The notes below the pieces were generated by a model. The model was not told the origin of the DNA and did no database searches. It worked only from the letters and a program-made list of their open reading frames with translations. From JAUIBE01 sp035267185 (GTDB taxonomy: Bacteria > Pseudomonadota > Gammaproteobacteria > Xanthomonadales > SZUA-36): a DNA stretch of 40,244 nt. A program made the position numbers and the translations under genes. Position 1 is the stretch's first letter; every line of letters begins with the position of its first letter. Positions 6,766-14,886 of this stretch are shown one piece after another. Where the stretch lies: positions 1-40,244 of the forward strand of contig DATFLY010000014.1 of assembly GCA_035267185.1 (NCBI GenBank), in the 5' to 3' direction.

Positions 6766-9543
6766 TTAGCTGTAGCGCCTGAAAGCCACCATACCCACTC
6801 CAAGCATCAGCAGGGCCATCAACAGAAGGCCGTACTGGCTAAGGGTTGGAATACCAGCATACAAGCGTGTGTTAACGATGGTGCATTCGCCGTCAACACC
6901 AGGTGCAAGCGGGATGCTTTCGCAATCGCTTGTATCCGGCAGCACGCCTGCTTCAGGTGTTTCTGTTACGAAACATTCGGTTGTGCCGTCCCAGTGTGGG
7001 AAGACGCCAAACTGACCTGGCAGACCAGGCTGGATGAAGGTCGTCGCAGTGTAGTAGCCGCCGTTCGCTCCATCAGGTGCCGCCTCTGGACCCGCAGGCA
7101 GACCGATGTAGAAGATAGGCTCGTTACACCAGAGTGTGATTTCAACCCATGTCGGTAGTGCGAACTCTGGATTCTCATCAATCCACTCTTTGTTCACAAC
7201 CACTTCAGATATCTGCAGCTCATTATCGATTTCGCAAATGAAATCTGCGCTTTCAATACCTTCGTAGAAACAACCTTCTGCAGTGTCGAATACATCATCG
7301 GCGACACCGTCATCACCATAATCGGCGAAATAGTCAGGCTCGTAACCCTGTGGTACGTCTTCGAAGATTTCGCAATCCAGTTCGCCTGGCTCGAAATCAA
7401 CAACCACGAACTTGAGTTCTGTGAAGTCGCCTGCCGTCAATCCGCCAGCGTCAGGATCGTGAACAGTACCCATCTGCATCAAAGGCAAGCCCGTGTTGCA
7501 GTCCAGGGTGACTTCAACGCCCAACGGATTGTCGTCGTCAAAGTCCTTGGTCACGTTAAAGGTCGCGTTACGGCCGATCACCGTTACTTCCAGAGGCCAG
7601 GAAACGAAAGTATCCGCTCCATCCGCTCCGTCCGGACCCGGGACTGGTGGTGGTGGTGGTGAGTCTGAGAAAGCGCACGACAAAGTGTCATTGAACGTAT
7701 CGCCAGCTCCCGGATCGGTGAAGGTCACGTCGACCTGAACCGTTCCACCCGAAGGTATGGGTGTCGGGAACGGTCCGCCGGCTGTAATCGCAAAATCAGT
7801 ACCAGTTGAGAGCGTACAGTCGTCCAGCGAAGCAGCAGCGCCTTCACCAATGGTCTCAGTGAATGTAAAGTTGAATGTCGTGCTTTCACCTGGCATCAAT
7901 TCTGCCGTCTGAGGTGTGCCATCTGGAGGCGATACCTCAACCAGGGAATTAGGATCACGAACTTCGCATCTCACGTCGTAAATCGCCGTACCGGTTGTAC
8001 CACCGGTACCATCTGCCCCGATTGGTGGTGGGTCAGTTGGGCTTTCGTCATACGGACAGGTATACCTTGCAAAGAACTCTCCTGCCGTATCGGTTGCGCA
8101 ACTGAACGTCAGGCCTGTTGACTCACCTGGGTTGATATTGGTGGTCAATGGCGTTGGCGCAACAGTAATTTCCCCCGTTCCGGAAGAAATAGAGCATCCC
8201 GTCAGCTCCAGGAAATCGCTTCCGGCTGCTGCAGCGTTAGAAATGCTCAAGGGTGCCGTTGGATCTGCATCACCAACCAGGACTGGTTCAACTGGCGTCA
8301 GGTCGATCTCTATGGTACCTGGATCATTACCCGGATCACGAGCAGGTGTCGAAGCATACTGGGCCTGGACTGGCTGCAGAATTTCGCAATTAACCGGATA
8401 ATTGAAGTCACCCATTGCGTTCGGATCATTGCTGGTACAAATCAAATTATCCGCATAAGGCTGGATTCCCTGTGAAGTGTCACAGGTCAGATCAATCGAA
8501 GCGGCAGCTGCACCTTGCACTACTGAATACATCACAGTTGGTCCACCCACCAATGAAATCGGCGTGTTATTGAACTGTAATGAGCACTCACCAGTAAGCA
8601 AGGAACCAACTTCACCAGCGTCATTGTTGATTAACAATGATTGCATCGGTGGTGCCCCATTTTGTGGTACATCGCCAAGATCGATCAATGTATTCGGTGT
8701 CGGAACAGAAGCATATGTTGGCTCACCCGTGACGAAACAATCCAGTGTATATGTCGCAGGATTAGGTGCGTTGGGTGCAGTATGTGCACAACTTAACGTG
8801 CCACCAGTTGCGTCAACGGGGGTCGTCGTATCACATTGAACTGTCAGGTCAGCGTTCTCACCAATATCCAGCGTGAACATACCATCCATTGGTGAAATCA
8901 GGCTGTAAACGCCACCAGGGTTGTTGGTAATGCTGCAATCGACATCCATGGTGCCGCCAGTCGGTATACCATCATTCTCGATGTTCAGCATCACATCCAC
9001 GTTACCCATACCGGCAACAGGTGTACCGAAATCAAGTGTTCCGCCTGGTGTTGGCGTGGAATTGTAGTTGGGTGCTGGAACGTCAAGCACCTCAATAACA
9101 CCCGGATCGGTCGTTACTGGCATGGTGCTTGATGAAGGATTGATGACTGTCAGGTTGTAGGTGCCCGCCGGACCATTGGCCGTGAAACTCAGCTCGAAAA
9201 GCGCACCTGAGACAATTTGCCCTGAAGGAATCTGCAACGAACCGAAACGTACTATGTCAGTCTCACCCGCCGGTATTACGCACTGCGAACTGTAAGGCGC
9301 CGCATTGTATGGAGCCAGAATAGTACAGGAAAGGAAAGTTAGCGCTGTATCATCGAACTGAACCTCGAAACCTACGGTGGTGTTAACCGCACCGTTGTCT
9401 GTCCAGTTGGCAGTTGAAGTCGCCATACCACCCACGGTGACCGAATCGTCAGTCAACTCGATGTTATTGTCCTGGGCAAAGGCTGCTCCTGCTTGCAAAC
9501 TGCAAGCCACAATCATTGCCACCATTAACTTTTTAATGTTCAT
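6766..9543 (-). CDS. IPTL-CTERM sorted surface protein with cohesin-like and Hydin/SPD-2-like beta domains
   Basis: This 925-residue exported protein starts at ATG 9543 (GTG 9546 is also in frame). Residues 1-24 are a signal peptide ending in AFA. Residues about 25-150 resemble a cohesin-type fold (VGFEVQFDDTALTF). Residues about 160-650 hold repeated Cys-paired beta-sandwich units of the choice-of-anchor/ASPM-SPD-2-Hydin kind, including a Pro run and a short GPDGADGAD segment near 630-645. Two NVTKDF/VVNKEW-type domains follow. The C-terminus (898-925) is a textbook IPTL-CTERM signal: IPTLSQYG, a hydrophobic helix, then RR. Such proteins are cut and anchored by an exosortase-family transpeptidase, which is not in this window. 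Asp/Glu-rich composition suggests Ca2+ binding or a surface layer/matrix role (inference). Confidence 0.9.
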   Translation of the reverse strand: MNIKKLMVAMIVACSLQAGAAFAQDNNIELTDDSVTVGGMATSTANWTDNGAVNTTVGFEVQFDDTALTFLSCTILAPYNAAPYSSQCVIPAGETDIVRFGSLQIPSGQIVSGALFELSFTANGPAGTYNLTVINPSSSTMPVTTDPGVIEVLDVPAPNYNSTPTPGGTLDFGTPVAGMGNVDVMLNIENDGIPTGGTMDVDCSITNNPGGVYSLISPMDGMFTLDIGENADLTVQCDTTTPVDATGGTLSCAHTAPNAPNPATYTLDCFVTGEPTYASVPTPNTLIDLGDVPQNGAPPMQSLLINNDAGEVGSLLTGECSLQFNNTPISLVGGPTVMYSVVQGAAAASIDLTCDTSQGIQPYADNLICTSNDPNAMGDFNYPVNCEILQPVQAQYASTPARDPGNDPGTIEIDLTPVEPVLVGDADPTAPLSISNAAAAGSDFLELTGCSISSGTGEITVAPTPLTTNINPGESTGLTFSCATDTAGEFFARYTCPYDESPTDPPPIGADGTGGTTGTAIYDVRCEVRDPNSLVEVSPPDGTPQTAELMPGESTTFNFTFTETIGEGAAASLDDCTLSTGTDFAITAGGPFPTPIPSGGTVQVDVTFTDPGAGDTFNDTLSCAFSDSPPPPPVPGPDGADGADTFVSWPLEVTVIGRNATFNVTKDFDDDNPLGVEVTLDCNTGLPLMQMGTVHDPDAGGLTAGDFTELKFVVVDFEPGELDCEIFEDVPQGYEPDYFADYGDDGVADDVFDTAEGCFYEGIESADFICEIDNELQISEVVVNKEWIDENPEFALPTWVEITLWCNEPIFYIGLPAGPEAAPDGANGGYYTATTFIQPGLPGQFGVFPHWDGTTECFVTETPEAGVLPDTSDCESIPLAPGVDGECTIVNTRLYAGIPTLSQYGLLLMALLMLGVGMVAFRRYS

Positions 9544-9627
9544 CACTCATATCCCAAAAGTTTGTTTATTCCAGTTTCGAAATTTACTTTTTTAATTGGT
9601 AGTGCCTTTAATTTATCATTAACGCTG

Positions 9628-10449
9628 TTAAGGGCCGAAGAAGATATCGATAATTTCAACCGCATCTTCCAGCTCGATAACGCCGTTCAGATCGCAATCC
9701 GGTGTTCCTGGCGCCAGGCCGGCAGAGAAAAACTCGTCGATCACTTCAACAGCGTCTTCGAGTTCAATTACCAGATTGGAATCCGCGTCGCAGTTTAGCA
9801 GTGGCCCAATGGCCGTTTCATTACGCATTTCAACAGAGTCAACATAGAAGTTTCCGCTGTTGCCGCCGCCATGTCCGTCAGGCAATCCGATTCGAATGGA
9901 TTCCATGGTGGCTGCGCCGCCTGAATTCACCATGAAAGTTGGTGAATCCGTTGTCGCGTCCGCATTCACATAAACGTCCAGCGTTCCGGATCCTGGGTTC
10001 CAGTCAAATTCGATCAGGTCCCAGTTACCTGTTGCGGGCGCCGAACCTGACGTTCCGCCATTTCCTGATGCATCTACAACCCAGTCTCCATTGTCCCAGG
10101 CCAGGGTGAACAGGCCACCAGTACCATTTTCAGAACTGTAAGCAACCAGGATGTTTGAATCATCTGATCCGGTAATATCCGGATATGCATACATTCGAGC
10201 TCTCACTCTAGAGTGCGAAGGTGCATTGGTTTGGACATGGCCGGCACCAGATGCCGCCAGTGCACACAACTCTTCAAACCGCGGGACCCCGTTGATATCA
10301 GGAGCGACGGCACCAGACGGTTGGCCAACCGCAACCATACCGGTTTCGGCATCCCAACCATCGGTGGAGCATGCGAAAGTCGCTGCGCTGAATGCGAGCG
10401 AAAAGAAAAGTGCGGTAGAAATTACGTGTGTTTTTGTGCTGAACATCAT
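9628..10449 (-). CDS. Secreted protein with two C-terminal dockerin/EF-hand-like calcium loops
   Basis: This 273-residue protein starts at ATG 10449, seven bases after GAGGGA. In-frame codons further upstream lack a Shine-Dalgarno. Residues 1-25 are a signal peptide (FFSLAFSAATFA). The middle is a Gly/Asn/Asp-rich beta domain resembling a concanavalin-like or jelly-roll fold, with no catalytic signature I can name. The last 55 residues hold two loops of the form D-x-D-x-N-x-V-x-E-x-x-D, each followed by AVE(V/I)ID(E/I)FF, which matches dockerin type I or EF-hand spacing. The cohesin-like N-terminus of the gene 84 bases downstream suggests possible partnership (inference). A weak TTGACC at 10592-10587 on the minus strand could be a -35. 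Function unknown. Confidence 0.82.
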   Translation of the reverse strand: MMFSTKTHVISTALFFSLAFSAATFACSTDGWDAETGMVAVGQPSGAVAPDINGVPRFEELCALAASGAGHVQTNAPSHSRVRARMYAYPDITGSDDSNILVAYSSENGTGGLFTLAWDNGDWVVDASGNGGTSGSAPATGNWDLIEFDWNPGSGTLDVYVNADATTDSPTFMVNSGGAATMESIRIGLPDGHGGGNSGNFYVDSVEMRNETAIGPLLNCDADSNLVIELEDAVEVIDEFFSAGLAPGTPDCDLNGVIELEDAVEIIDIFFGP

Positions 10450-10506
10450 CAGTTGTTCCCTCAACATCAAACTATTCGGAGCGGTGAATCGTGAGTATAC
10501 AGCCAT

Positions 10507-10738
10507 AAGACGCCACAGTCGAATGTTTGAGTGGTACGGATTGGGTTAAAAAATATATGCAAATTTAATCGCTTATTTAGGGTCCGGGTCAAATTAGCCG
10601 ATATTTTTATAGTTTGTGCGGCTCACTCCCGCGCTACTATAGCGTATTCCGTAAATTAACGGAAATTTATTTCGGCTGTCATGTAACTATACGAAATTCG
10701 GCAGTGAATCGGGCCACGTTTTATCGAAATTGATAAAA
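10507..10738. other. AT-rich intergenic segment with three inverted repeats
   Basis: No gene is seen here; it is the upstream region of the dockerin-like gene and the 3' side of add. Three inverted repeats lie close together: CGCTA/TAGCG (10632-10644), TTCCGT/ACGGAA with a six-base centre (10647-10664), and TTTTATC/GATAAAA (10719-10738). The last directly abuts the add stop codon and may be a weak AT-rich 3' hairpin. The middle one has the look of an operator half-site pair. Base composition is clearly richer in A and T than the neighbouring genes. Confidence 0.4.
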
Positions 10739-11734
10739 TTATATGGCTTTGAATGCCATTTTAGCCGCATTTTCCATGAGTTTTGCCTTATCTTCGTGGA
10801 CAAACCCCGCTGTATCGGCCGCAACACTGTACTCGTGTGGCAGGTCAATCCCACTGATTCCCGGATCATCCGTGTTCAGATTCATCAGAACTCCGGCATC
10901 AAACAAAGCCTTCGCAGGATGAAGTTCATAACTTTCAATCGCCCCGATATGAAGATTGGAAGTGAGGCAAACCTCAAGGCCTATTCGCTTCTCAGCGAGG
11001 TGCTCAACCAACCCCTCGTCTTCGATTGATCGAAAGCCATGCCCGATTCGCGTTGCACCCAGATTATTGATTGCAGACCAGACGCTATGCGGTCCATCCG
11101 CCTCACCAGCATGAACAGTCACTGACAATCCTGCCTCCCGGACCAGCTTGAAATGATCCACAAACAGTGAGGCAGGAAATTCCTTTTCGTTACCGGCCAG
11201 GTCGATTGCCACCAGGTCGTCCTTACGTCGCAGCAACTTTGAAAGTTCTTCCATGCATGATTCCTGTCCATAACTGCGGCTGAGGATTCCAATCAGTTGT
11301 GCATTGACATTGGTTTTGGCCACCCCTTCACTCACACCATCGATGACTGCATCAACAACATCTGCCGGATCAAGCTGATGAGTTTCTGCCATAAAGACCG
11401 GGCTGAATCTCAGCTCGATATAGTCAATGCCCTCTTCGGCCGCATCCAGGACGTTCTCATAAGCAATTCGTCGGCAGGCTTCTGCATTCACCATTACGGC
11501 TGTCAGGTATTCAAAACGGGCAATGAACGCCATCAATCCGGCTTCGCTTCCGCTGACTTCTACGTATGGCCGCAGTGATTCAATATCACTGGCAGGTAAT
11601 TCAATACCATATTGCCGGGCCAGATCGAGTACGGTGCTTAGTCGAACGCTGCCATCAAGGTGGCGATGAAGATCGATGAGGTGTAGTTTTTCTTCGTTCT
11701 TGGTAATGATGATCTCCTGGTTCAGGATGGACAT
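10739..11734 (-). CDS. add: Adenosine deaminase
   Basis: This 331-residue cytoplasmic enzyme hydrolyses adenosine and deoxyadenosine to inosine forms plus ammonia, in purine salvage. All metal and catalytic motifs are present: DLHRHLDGS with H23 and H25, HAGE at 208-211, GHG at about 230, and NTDDP at 287-291. The colinear match to the Escherichia coli Add pattern (YVELRFSP-like, LDLAGNE-like, CLTSN) is strong. Compared with E. coli the N-terminus is about ten residues longer and the C-terminus about twenty shorter, ending MAFKAI. ATG 11734 has no Shine-Dalgarno. An AGGAG lies inside the first codons, followed by ATC ATC ATT, so the true start may be non-canonical. The start codon sits six bases from that of the divergent cysteine synthase gene. 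Confidence 0.95.
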   Translation of the reverse strand: MSILNQEIIITKNEEKLHLIDLHRHLDGSVRLSTVLDLARQYGIELPASDIESLRPYVEVSGSEAGLMAFIARFEYLTAVMVNAEACRRIAYENVLDAAEEGIDYIELRFSPVFMAETHQLDPADVVDAVIDGVSEGVAKTNVNAQLIGILSRSYGQESCMEELSKLLRRKDDLVAIDLAGNEKEFPASLFVDHFKLVREAGLSVTVHAGEADGPHSVWSAINNLGATRIGHGFRSIEDEGLVEHLAEKRIGLEVCLTSNLHIGAIESYELHPAKALFDAGVLMNLNTDDPGISGIDLPHEYSVAADTAGFVHEDKAKLMENAAKMAFKAI

Positions 11735-11740
11735 ATAAAA

Positions 11741-13252
11741 ATGAACAAACTATTCAACGACATTCTTGGAACAATAGGCAACACCCCGGTTGTTCGTATC
11801 AACAAACTCGCCCCCGAGGGGGTTGAACTATACGTCAAGCTGGAATCCTTTAACCCCATGTCGTCCGTCAAGGATCGAATGGCAGCGAATGTCATCGAGC
11901 AGGCCGAAAAAGATGGCAGCCTGGAGCCAGGTCAAACCGTGGTGGAAGCCACCAGTGGCAACACTGGCATTGGCCTGGCCATGGTGTGTGCAGCCAAGGG
12001 ATACCCGCTTGTCATCACCATGTCAGAGAGTTTCAGTATCGAGCGACGCAAGATCCTTCGTTTCCTGGGCGCAAAGATTGTCCTGACCCCGGCGCATGAA
12101 AAAGGCAGTGGAATGCTGGCCAAGGCAGTTGAACTCGCCAGGAAGCACGATTGGTTCCTGGTGCGCCAGTTTGAAAATGAAGCCAATGCTGATGCCCATT
12201 CCCGAACGACAGCAATGGAAATCCTGGAAGTCTTTGGAAACGATGGGCTCGACTATTTCGTTACCGGCTACGGAACAGGCGGAACCCTGAAGGGAACGGC
12301 CAGAGTCTTGCGTGACAAAAGCCCAGCCACCAGGATCATCGTCTGTGAACCTGACAATTCTGCATTACTACAAAGCGGTATTGCACAGAAACGAAACCCG
12401 GACGGTTCACCAAAGGAAAGCCACCCCTACTTTCGTCCCCACCTGATGCAGGGATGGACACCGGACTTCATTCCCAAGCTGGCGGAAGATGCAACCGCAC
12501 TCAAGCTGATCGATGAAATTGTTGCAATCGATGGCAACCATGCCATGGATGTGACTCGCCAGCTCGCACGCCAGGAAGGTATTTTTTGTGGTACCTCATC
12601 CGGGGGCACATTTTCAGGCGCTCTGAAGGTGGCTGAAAAAGCAGAAGCCGGCTCGCGAATTTTGTGCATGTTGCCCGATACAGGCGAGCGATACCTCTCT
12701 ACGCCTGTTTTTGACGATATTGCTGTTGAAATGACGGAAGAGGAATTGGAGATTGCCCGGTCAACCCCGGGATACCGCTTTGACGCACCTGCCCCACCCC
12801 CGACTCCCAGCAGTGAGGAAAAGCCGGAAACTGAAACTCAACCGGTACTGAAAGATGATGCCGTTGCCTTTGTGGATGGTGTGATTTCCGATGATCAGCA
12901 ACCGGTGGTCCTTTTTGCACTGGAATGGTGCGAGTTCTGTTGGGGTGTTCGAAAGCTGATGGCGAAACTGGACATTCCTTATCGAGCCATTGATCTTGAT
13001 TCCGTGGCTTACCAGGATCAGAACCGCGGCGGGGAAATTCGTAAGGTTTTAAACGCACGCCTGGGGACCAACACGATTCCGCAGATTTACATTGGCGGCA
13101 CACATGTTGGTGGTGCTACCGATTTTTATTCAGGCTGGAACGATGGATCTGTGAAATCGCTGCTGCGCAAAGCCAACATTGGCCACAATGATCCGGGACC
13201 GGAATTCAATGCCAACAGTTTTCTGCCGGAGTGGCTACATCAGCGTCAGTGA
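11741..13252 (+). CDS. Cysteine synthase (O-acetylserine sulfhydrylase) fused to a glutaredoxin domain
   Basis: This is a 503-residue fusion. Residues 1-345 are a complete PLP-dependent O-acetylserine sulfhydrylase that would make cysteine from O-acetylserine and sulfide. K44 in SSVKDRM is the PLP lysine, TSGNTG at 71-76 is the substrate loop, GTGGT at 178-182 is the phosphate-binding loop, and GTSSGG lies later. Residues about 348-368 are a Pro/Glu-rich linker (DAPAPPPTPSSEE). Residues about 375-490 form a glutaredoxin with C397-EF-C400, the cis-Pro motif TIPQIYIGG (P447) and GG-ATD. The ordinary CysK/CysM enzyme ends near 310-320 residues, so the C-terminal third is an addition. The joined domain could reduce substrate or enzyme thiols, or use glutathione; this is inference. 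ATG 11741 has GGATGGA upstream. Confidence 0.93.
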   Translation: MNKLFNDILGTIGNTPVVRINKLAPEGVELYVKLESFNPMSSVKDRMAANVIEQAEKDGSLEPGQTVVEATSGNTGIGLAMVCAAKGYPLVITMSESFSIERRKILRFLGAKIVLTPAHEKGSGMLAKAVELARKHDWFLVRQFENEANADAHSRTTAMEILEVFGNDGLDYFVTGYGTGGTLKGTARVLRDKSPATRIIVCEPDNSALLQSGIAQKRNPDGSPKESHPYFRPHLMQGWTPDFIPKLAEDATALKLIDEIVAIDGNHAMDVTRQLARQEGIFCGTSSGGTFSGALKVAEKAEAGSRILCMLPDTGERYLSTPVFDDIAVEMTEEELEIARSTPGYRFDAPAPPPTPSSEEKPETETQPVLKDDAVAFVDGVISDDQQPVVLFALEWCEFCWGVRKLMAKLDIPYRAIDLDSVAYQDQNRGGEIRKVLNARLGTNTIPQIYIGGTHVGGATDFYSGWNDGSVKSLLRKANIGHNDPGPEFNANSFLPEWLHQRQ

Positions 13253-13323
13253 AAGATCATGTAATGATTCAAAATTAATGACAGGTCCGGGACCACTGAA
13301 TACTCTTGCCTGCAGTGCATGTA

Positions 13324-13950
13324 TTACATTGAGAGAATGCAATCCGCCTGGATACAGGCTTTCAATGCGTCCCGAGTTTGAGATCCATAGACACCATCTG
13401 TTGAACCCACGTTAAACCCCTCACGCTCAAGGGCCCTTTGCAACTTCTGTACCGTGTCTTTGGTTTCAAAAGAATATGCCAGGTCATAAGCATCCATCGC
13501 CTGGCTGTTTCGATCCATTGCAGTCAGTATCGTTGCATGAACATGATTTGACTCTGTGCTGTGAGGGTCAGCCTCAAGCGCCATTGTTATTGCCTGAATG
13601 GCAGCCAGGTAATCCTCCTGGTTGTAGTGCACCCATGCCTTTGTGCGCCACGCCGGAGCGTTTTCAGGCCAGAGTTCCACTGCGAGATCCAGGTCACTGA
13701 GTGCTGCCACGTAATCCGATCTGTCGAAATAGGTTTCTCCGCGAAGGAAATAGCCCTGCGAGGCAAGCACCGGATCTTCGGGCGGGTTATAAAGGCAACT
13801 GCTGAGTGCCAGGTTGGCCTCCTCGTACATGCCTCTGGCAAATGCTTTTTGCCCATCCGGGCACCAGTCGGATACATCGTTCGCAAACAACGAAGATATT
13901 GAGGTCAGAATCAATGCCAGGCAAAGAGTCAAAAAGCAGCTTAATTTCAT
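13324..13950 (-). CDS. Secreted TPR protein with C-terminal peptidoglycan-binding-like domain
   Basis: This 208-residue exported protein starts at ATG 13950, nine bases after AGGAG. Residues 1-23 form a signal peptide (FLTLCLALILTSISSLFA). Three or so TPR units follow, with the usual Ala/Gly/Tyr pattern (YFLRGETYFDRSDYVAAL, AWRTKAWVHYNQEDYLAA, then a divergent unit). Residues about 168-200 (LQRALEREGFNVGSTDGVYG, then QTRDAL) match the PG_binding_1 fold. It probably acts in the periplasm as a scaffold touching the wall; no enzyme activity is seen. It converges on the cysteine synthase gene with a 71-base gap. C190s-C200s contain two Cys (KACIQADC) that could form a disulfide. Confidence 0.85.
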   Translation of the reverse strand: MKLSCFLTLCLALILTSISSLFANDVSDWCPDGQKAFARGMYEEANLALSSCLYNPPEDPVLASQGYFLRGETYFDRSDYVAALSDLDLAVELWPENAPAWRTKAWVHYNQEDYLAAIQAITMALEADPHSTESNHVHATILTAMDRNSQAMDAYDLAYSFETKDTVQKLQRALEREGFNVGSTDGVYGSQTRDALKACIQADCILSM

Positions 13951-14102
13951 GGCATCATTCTCCTGAATGAATGGCTGGTGGATTGGTTATTCGACCATTC
14001 TAAACCAATCAGAACAAAACGCCCTGTCGGGTCTGAATACGGGTGCCAATCCGGACCAATCCCGGGTAGGATGTGCCGGAGATAATTGGAGCTGTTTGAA
14101 TC

Positions 14103-14834
14103 ATGCCAGTAGGAATGAAACTTCCGAAATTCGACCCGCAGCCTGAAGCACCCTGTGTCTGCACCAGCGGCAAACCTTTCAAGGATTGCTGTGGCACCAC
14201 ATCACCCAACAGGCGACCTCCTCCCGGCGTGCTCGTGATCGAGGGGTATCTTGATCGCTCAACATGCCGGCAATGGGTTGACTATCTTGAGAAACAACCC
14301 CGCGCCCTGGCCCAGGTACTCGACCGCAATGCCTCAACGCCGGACAACCCGGTCTTTGTAGAGGACAAGGCACGGGTCTGTCACGAGGTCAAGGGTGGTG
14401 ACATACAGGAATCCATCAACACCACGGTGAAAAATGCCTACCTGAAATTTGCCGAAGTAACCAAACGAACAATGGAATGGATGGAAATGCCCCACGTTCT
14501 GCGATACGAACCTGGCGGATATTACGTCTCACATGCCGACAGTGCAGAGCGTGATGAAGAAAGTAAAGACTGGTATAAAGTGAATGACCGGGATCTCAGC
14601 CTGCTTTTGTACATCAATGATGACTTCACCGGTGGCGGGCTCAGCTTCACCCGCTGGAATTGCCGTTTCAGCCCCAAGGTCGGGGACCTCCTGATTTTTC
14701 CTTCAGACCACCGATATGAGCATTGCGCTCACGTGGTTGACAGTGGATTTCGCTACGCCGTGGTCAGCTGGGCAGCAGTCCGGGGAGTCAAGCGAATACT
14801 GCCTGCCCCCCCGGAACATGCCTTATTTTTCTAA
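14103..14834 (+). CDS. 2-oxoglutarate/Fe(II) oxygenase (prolyl-4-hydroxylase-like) with N-terminal SEC-C zinc motif
   Basis: This 243-residue protein has no signal peptide, so it is cytoplasmic. Residues 18-30 hold a SEC-C zinc motif, CVC then eight residues then CC (C18, C20, C29, C30). Residues about 41-235 are a double-stranded beta-helix oxygenase of the P4H type: iron ligands H144 and D146 (SHAD) and H210, with R217 as the 2-oxoglutarate anchor in the H-x6-R-x5-W signature. It would hydroxylate a protein or small molecule using O2 and 2-oxoglutarate. SEC-C motifs occur in SecA and mediate ribosome or protein binding, so a ribosome-linked substrate is conceivable (inference). ATG 14103 is preferred with a distant GGAG; ATG 14115 is an alternative that keeps the zinc motif. 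Confidence 0.87.
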   Translation: MPVGMKLPKFDPQPEAPCVCTSGKPFKDCCGTTSPNRRPPPGVLVIEGYLDRSTCRQWVDYLEKQPRALAQVLDRNASTPDNPVFVEDKARVCHEVKGGDIQESINTTVKNAYLKFAEVTKRTMEWMEMPHVLRYEPGGYYVSHADSAERDEESKDWYKVNDRDLSLLLYINDDFTGGGLSFTRWNCRFSPKVGDLLIFPSDHRYEHCAHVVDSGFRYAVVSWAAVRGVKRILPAPPEHALFF

Positions 14835-14886
14835 GTGAGATCGGGCTATTGTGCGATTCCATTGGACATCCACAATAAGGTCGGGG

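Noticed and set aside
7645..7661. TGG trinucleotide run as a phase-variable repeat
   Set aside because: Five units encoding a Pro run in frame; changes would stay in frame, so no on/off switching is expected.
11734..11739. TATAAA as a -10 box for the cysteine synthase gene
   Set aside because: It ends one base before the ATG, so any start point would fall inside the coding sequence.
14847..14877. TATTGTG/CACAATA pair between convergent genes as a terminator
   Set aside because: Loop of 17 bases, weak AT stem and no T tract.
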